Source: Henckelia pumila (Eukaryota; Streptophyta; Magnoliopsida; Lamiales; Gesneriaceae). From it: DNA of 64,000 nucleotides. The DNA lies in assembly GCF_033568475.1 (NCBI RefSeq), contig NC_133120.1, positions 91,158,151 to 91,222,150 on the forward strand. Direction: 5' to 3'. Under the pieces are notes generated by a model. It ran no database searches. It was not told the origin of the DNA and saw only the letters and a program-made list of their open reading frames with translations. This document shows, piece after piece, positions 58,955-64,000 of the stretch (positions within the stretch are counted from its first letter, which is position 1; each line of letters starts with the position of its first letter). Both the position numbers and the translations under genes were made by a program.

Positions 58955-60892
58955 TCATATACGTAGACCCATTTCTTCGCGATGTTTGTCAAATAATGGT
59001 CCTGGCAAGGGCTTAGTAAGTGGATCAGCGATATTGTCTGCAGAGGCCACTCTTTCGACAGTGATGTCTCCTCTTTCCACAATCTCCCGGATGATGTGGT
59101 ATTTCCTCAGTACGTGTTTGGATCTTTGATGAGACCTTGGTTCCTTTGCCTGAGCAATGGCACCCGTGTTGTCACAGTTCACCGGGACTGGACCAACAAC
59201 TTCAGGAATGACGCCCAACTCTTGGACGAAATTCCTCATCCAAACGGCCTCTTTAGCAGCAGCTGATGCTGCAATGTATTCTGCCTCAGTGGTGGAATCC
59301 GCTGTGGTGTCCTGCTTGGAACTCTTCCAAGAGACAGCACCGCCATTGAGCATGAACACAAATTCAGAGGTTGACTTCGAGTCATCCACGTCACTTTGGA
59401 AGCTAGAGTCGGTATAGCCTTCGAATTTTAGTTCTCTTCCTCCATATACCATGAACATATTCTTAGTCCTTCGTAAGTACTTAAGAATGTCCTTCACGGC
59501 TTTCCAATGCATTTGACCGGGATTAGCTTGATATCTGCTCGTGACACTCAGAGCAAATGCTACATCCGGTCTGGTAGATATCATCCCATACATGATACTA
59601 CCTATGGCTGACGCATATGGTACATGTGTCATTTTCTCTATCTCTTCATCCGTCTTGGGACACATAGACTTGGATAGAGAAACTCCATGACACATGGGTA
59701 GATGTCCTCTCTTGGACCCATCCATTGAAAACCGTTTCAATATGGTGTCGATGTAGGTTGATTGAGTGAGTCCTATCATTCTCTTAGATCTATCTCTATA
59801 GATCTGTATCCCTAGAATATAGGATGCCTCACCCAAATCCTTCATCGAGAATCTACCTGATAACCATATCTTTGTTTACTGCAACATCCCTACATCATTC
59901 CCAATGAGTAGGATGTCATCAACATAAAGTACTAAGAATGTCACAGCATCCTTAACTACTTTCTTGTACACGCATGGTTTCTCCGGGTTCTTGATGAAAC
60001 CAAAATCCTTTATTGTTTCATCAAATTTCTGGTTCCAACTTCTTGATGCTTGTTTTAGACCATAAATTGATCTCTGAAGCTTGCATACCTTATGCTCGCT
60101 TCCCATGGATGTGTACCCCTCAGGCTGCTTCATATAGATTTCTTCCTTAATGTCTCCATTAAGAAAAGCAGTCTTCACATCCATTTGCCATATCTCATAG
60201 TCATACCAAGCAGCTATGGCAATAAGGATTCTTATGGACTTGAACATTGCAACTGGTGAAAAGGTTTCATCATAGTCAACTCCTTGTCTTTGAGTATAAC
60301 CTTTCGCCACCAATCGCGCCTTGTAGGTCAATACCTTACCATCAGGCCCAAGCTTTCTCTTGTAGATCCATTTACACCCTATTGGAACAATTCCATCGGG
60401 AGGATCTACTAAAGACCAAACTTGGTTTGTATGCATCGAATCTATTTCCGACTGCATAGCTTCAAGACATAAATTTGAATCCGCATCAGAAATTGCTTCC
60501 TTGAAGTTTCTTGGATCACATCCAACATCGGGTTCATCTTGATCCCCTTCAAGAAGAAGACCATATCGAATAGGAGGTCTAGAAATCCTCTCGGATCTTC
60601 TAGGTACAGGCGTGTCTATCAATGGTTCCTGAGGTGTAGGATCGTTATTTTGTATTTCGGGTTCTTCTCGAATTTCTTCGAGTTCCATCATCTCGCCTTT
60701 CTTATCCAATAAGAACTCCTTCTCCAAGAAGGTGGCATTTCTTGAAACAAACACCTTTGTTTCAGCAGGATAATAGAAATAATATCCGATTGAATTCTTC
60801 GGATACCCTACAAAATAACATAAGGTGGATCGACTATCCAACTTATCTCCCACTGTCTGCTTCACGTAAGCAGGACATCCCCAAATCCTCAA
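58955..60892 (-). pseudogene. Copia RT and RNase H, one nonsense change
   Basis: One reading frame, broken only by TAA at about 59876. RT has WSLVDPPDGIVPIGCKWIYK, KARLVAKGYTQRQGVDYDET, MDVKTAFLNGDIKEEIYM and the catalytic LYVDDILLIG. The next part reads FSMKDLGEASYILGI. RNase H has GYTDSSFQSDVDD and STTEAEYIAASAAAKEAVWM. The tail is DPLTKPLPGPLFDKH. The upstream end joins the integrase part through a TGA at about 60918. Confidence 0.9.
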
Positions 60893-61740
60893 GTACGAAT
60901 ACTTAGGAGCTTTGCCATTTCATAACTCGTATGGAGTTTTGTCCACTGCTTTAGTGTGGACGTTGTTCAACAACAATACCGCCAATTCAAGCGCATAGCC
61001 CCAAAACAAAGGTGGAAGCTCAGTGAAGCTCATCATGGATCAAACCATGTCCAACAAAGTTCGATTACAACGCTCCGATACACCATTCAGCTGTGGTGTC
61101 ATAGGAGGGGTCCACTGAGAAAGAATCCCATTTTCTTTCAGATAGTCCAAAAACTCGGTACTTAAGTATTCTCCACCTCGATCCGATCGAAGTGATTTAA
61201 TACTTTTACCTAGCTTGTTTTCTACTTCAGCCTTGAATTCTTTGAACTTTTCAAACGCTTCAGACTTATATTTCATTAAATATAAATACCCATACCTAGA
61301 ATAATCATCAGTAAAGGTAATGAAGTAGGTGTGGCCATATTGAGTACCAACTCTAAATGGACCACAAACATCTGTATGGATCAAATCCAACAGATTTTGA
61401 CTACGCTCAGGTTTCCCCTTAAAAGGAGATTTAGTCATTTTTCCTTTCAGGCAGGATTCACAAGTAGGTAGAGAGTTAATATCAGACATATCAAACATGC
61501 CCTCCCCCACTAGCTTGTTCATCCTCCTTGAGGAAATATGACCTAGCCTAGCATGCCCAAGGTTTGCCGGGTTTTGGCTATCGATTTTCCTTTTGTTTGT
61601 TGTTGCCGGTTTATCAACATAATTTATTGGAACGTCTTTTAGTTTTAAGTTATATAGATCATTTTCAAGTTGTCCATTTCCAATCAAACATTCATTCTTG
61701 TAAATATTGCAAATCCCATTCACAAAATTGCAAGAATAAC
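60893..61740 (-). pseudogene. Copia integrase
   Basis: It includes the zinc-binding HARLGHISSRRMNKLV...CESCLKGKM site and the core DLIHTDVCGPF, TDDYSRYGYLYLMKYKSEAF, SDRGGEYLS and LNGVSERCNRTLLDMV. A TGA follows at about 61037, and another just before the RT part at about 60918. Near 61745 a small indel separates it from the protease part. Confidence 0.88.
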
Positions 61741-61827
61741 CATCCTATCAAGCATAGAAACGGAAATAATGTTTTTAATCAAATCCGGAACAAATAAAAC
61801 ATCTCTCAAAAGTAACTTAAAACCTTT

Positions 61828-62853
61828 CTAAAAAATTAAATAAATATCTCCCACAGCTTTAGCTTCAACTCTGGAACCATTTCCGAGCCTCAGCTGGGTC
61901 TCACCCATTCTAAGCCTGCGACTTCTTGTCATCACCTGCAAATCATTGCAAATGTGAGATCCACATCCGGTATCCAATACCCAAGAAGTAGTATTAAGTG
62001 AAACATTTATTTCAATATAGAACATACCCTTCGCAGTTCGCAACTGCTCTAGATATTCCTTGCAGTTACGCTTCCAATGACCGGGCTTCTTGCAGTAATG
62101 GCAAACATCCTTGGACTTTTCCATGTTTGAAGCCTTTGTCTTGTACTTCTTCTCTGGTTCGATTTTCTTGGGTGGGGCAGAACGTTTCTTACCCTTTGTA
62201 CTTGGCCCCTTCTTAGCAGAAGAAGAGGAACCCACCAAGAAAGCGGGTTTATCCTTCTTTAAAGTGGATTCATATGTCACAAGCATATTGACCATCTCTT
62301 CAAGGGAGGCCTCTATCTTGTTCATATTGAAATTCACCACAAATCCGTCAAACGAAGAAGGAAGAGATAGAAGTAGTAAGTCCACGTTGAGTTCATGCTC
62401 CAACACCAAATCAAGGGTTACTAACTTCTGTATGAGCCAAATCACTCGTACCCCATGATCACGGACCGAAGTCCCTTCACGCATGCGACACGTCATTAGC
62501 TCCTTTACAGTAGCAAACCTTTCAGCCCTCGATTGAGCCCCAAAAAGTTCCTTGAGTTGTACGTGAATGTCAGCAGCATTCACGGTGTCCTCAAATCGCC
62601 TCTGGAGTTCATCAGACATCGAGGCTTGCATATAGCATTTGGCCTTGATATCATGGTCCCACCATGTATCAAGTTTGGCTAACTCTTCCGGACTTATGTC
62701 AGCTGGTGCTTCCTTCGGAGGAGATTTTTCTAACACGTAGAGCATCTTCTCCGAAGTCAAGACAATCTTCAACTTACGGAACCATTCCGTATATTTTGCG
62801 CCAGTCAATTTATTTTGTTCGAGGATCGAGAAAAGTGGATTACGCGAATTCAT
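61828..62853 (-). pseudogene. Copia gag and protease
   Basis: The start at 62853 (MNSRNPLFSILEQNKLTGAK) was preferred over 62883. The gag core includes YTEWFRKLKIVLTSEK, QLKELFGAQSRAERFATVKE and LLSLPSSFDGFVVNFNMNK, with a CCHC knuckle CHYCKKPGHWKRNC and the protease motif WVLDTGCGSHIC. The frame stops at DIYLIF-TAG, where homologues continue, so there is a nonsense change or indel. Confidence 0.88.
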
Positions 62854-64000
62854 CTTTATGAAATACTGAAAAGAAACAGACAAATATCAGTGATTGTTTA
62901 AGTAATTTACTAAGACATAAAATAGGCAAAATTTATTTTATGAATCTCACTCCCACTATTTTAACGATTTCACTACCCTCTAGTGAAAACGGGAAACTGT
63001 TTTCCTTAGTGAGAACATGGAGTCCAATTGACAAACTATGGTCCCGAATAATATCAGCCAACCATAATTTTCAAAAGGTAGAGCCCAATTGCTTCCAAAG
63101 CAACCTCCACGTTTTTACCTCATGTCCAATAAGGGCCCAATAATATGACGCCGTTTATTGTGACATGTCAAGATGACCCATCAATATTAAGTTGTGATGG
63201 AAGGTCGCCATGTGGATCCCCCAATAATATGAGCCGATCCCATGGGAGTTCCACCCAACTTACAACATGTGTCGATCCAATGTACAATATTTCGACGAAC
63301 GGGCCCCCCCAATAATATGAGCCGGACCATATCCGCGGGTAGCATCTCATACATTGATCGTTGATGGAAGGTAGGAACATTTAAACAAATTTAAATTTTC
63401 TTTATTTATCTTGATATCAATTTTAAATTATATTTAAAATGAGGGATTTTAATTTTGAAAATTTATCTCATCATTTTTAAAATTTTGTATGCTTGCCGGA
63501 TTCACACAATTTTGTCTAAAACATGCATACAACAATAATATCACATATTATATAGGATGATCGATTCCATTTCTAATCGACCCGTGGTTGCCAATCACGA
63601 GTCTTAGTCCAATCCTAGGTAATATGCATTATGCAATGCAATCCTATTACATTGTGCTTCCAATTTACATTTATTCTGTCTTTATTGTCTGCTGGGCCCA
63701 CCTCCATCTTCAAATCTTCATCTCCCACTAAATCTAATGTATTTACAATAAATAACAATGACAAGTAGGGGATACATTTTTAAGGGGTGGAAACGGGCCA
63801 TAAACCAAGCCCACTTTTATTACATATGACAATTCATATTGGGCCATAAACCAGGCCCATTAATAAATCCAACAACAATAAAAACAAATGTAAATTCCTA
63901 ACATACACCTACAAAATTGGTCATGGCAATCGATCATCCTTATCCAATAACATTTAATTCAAAATTAATTTATTGGATAACATGCAATGGCAATTTAAAT
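62854..64000 (-). other. Copia 5' leader
   Basis: Non-coding. Three copies of CCCAATAATATGA occur at about 63136, 63220 and 63308, spaced about 85 bases. No primer site or LTR is reached before the window ends. Confidence 0.55.

Larger units (their letters stand above)
57085..64000 (-). mobile_element. Ty1/copia element (runs off the window)
   Basis: Minus-strand order is gag, protease, integrase, RT, RNase H, LTR, the copia arrangement with integrase before RT. The 5' LTR is not reached, so a leader of at least 1.1 kb (62854-64000) precedes gag. Damage is light: single nonsense changes and small frameshifts in an otherwise continuous polyprotein, suggesting a fairly young insertion. Confidence 0.88.

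Noticed and set aside
1..64000. tRNA or rRNA genes
   Set aside because: The TGGTATCAGAG strings are retroelement primer sites and no cloverleaf-length match surrounds them.

Overview
This is plant nuclear DNA from a eudicot, probably an asterid. The evidence is plant-type spliced genes, plant lipid-transfer proteins, a plastid-type HemW, chromovirus-type Ty3/gypsy and Ty1/copia elements primed by initiator-Met tRNA, a CACTA transposon and several MITE families. The protein wording of the retroelements resembles Lamiales, but that is an impression and not a test. Only about 6 kb is ordinary host gene; the rest is layered transposable elements.

Layout. (1) 1-750: minus-strand lipid-transfer protein (nsLTP) genes, one intact copy plus an edge remnant; two broken paralogues lie at 19.1-19.9 kb. 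(2) 2.3-2.9 kb: a hAT-type MITE. (3) 3.0-15.9 kb: a nest. A minus-strand LINE is split by a Tourist-like MITE (TSD TAA), which is split by a minus-strand gypsy element with three LTRs (TSD CATAA). Removing the insert rejoins the LINE reading frame exactly. (4) 16.6-18.8 kb: a 2.1 kb sequence (R1) with a near-identical direct copy (R2) at 26.8-28.9 kb. (5) 20.84-35.80 kb: a 15 kb CACTA element with matching terminal and subterminal repeats. It has no visible transposase but carries host-gene pieces: Pumilio-like, SRFR1-like TPR, GRP94/HSP90.7, an unidentified small gene, a LOG-like protein and SNF12/SWP73. R2 lies inside it, as does a 2.86 kb solo LTR with a perfect TSD.

(6) 39.5-44.6 kb: the gene island. 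A two-exon plus-strand HemW-like radical-SAM gene faces a nine-exon minus-strand gene for a secreted or membrane C2H2-like zinc-finger protein. For both genes every splice junction joins in phase. (7) 44.8-45.9 kb: a second copy of the 2.3 kb hAT MITE in opposite orientation (perfect 8-bp TSD), next to a LINE RNase H remnant that carries a 56-bp foldback insertion with an 8-bp TSD. (8) 47.4-64.0 kb: a second nest. Plus-strand gypsy element 2 is cut in its 3' LTR by gypsy element 3 (same family as element 1), whose gag is cut by a minus-strand copia element running off the window end.

The most unusual items are the gene-capturing CACTA with a potential chimeric sense transcript, the R1/R2 duplication linking the CACTA interior to flanking DNA, the 56-bp foldback element, and the palindromic or GC-rich modules in the LTRs of the gypsy elements.
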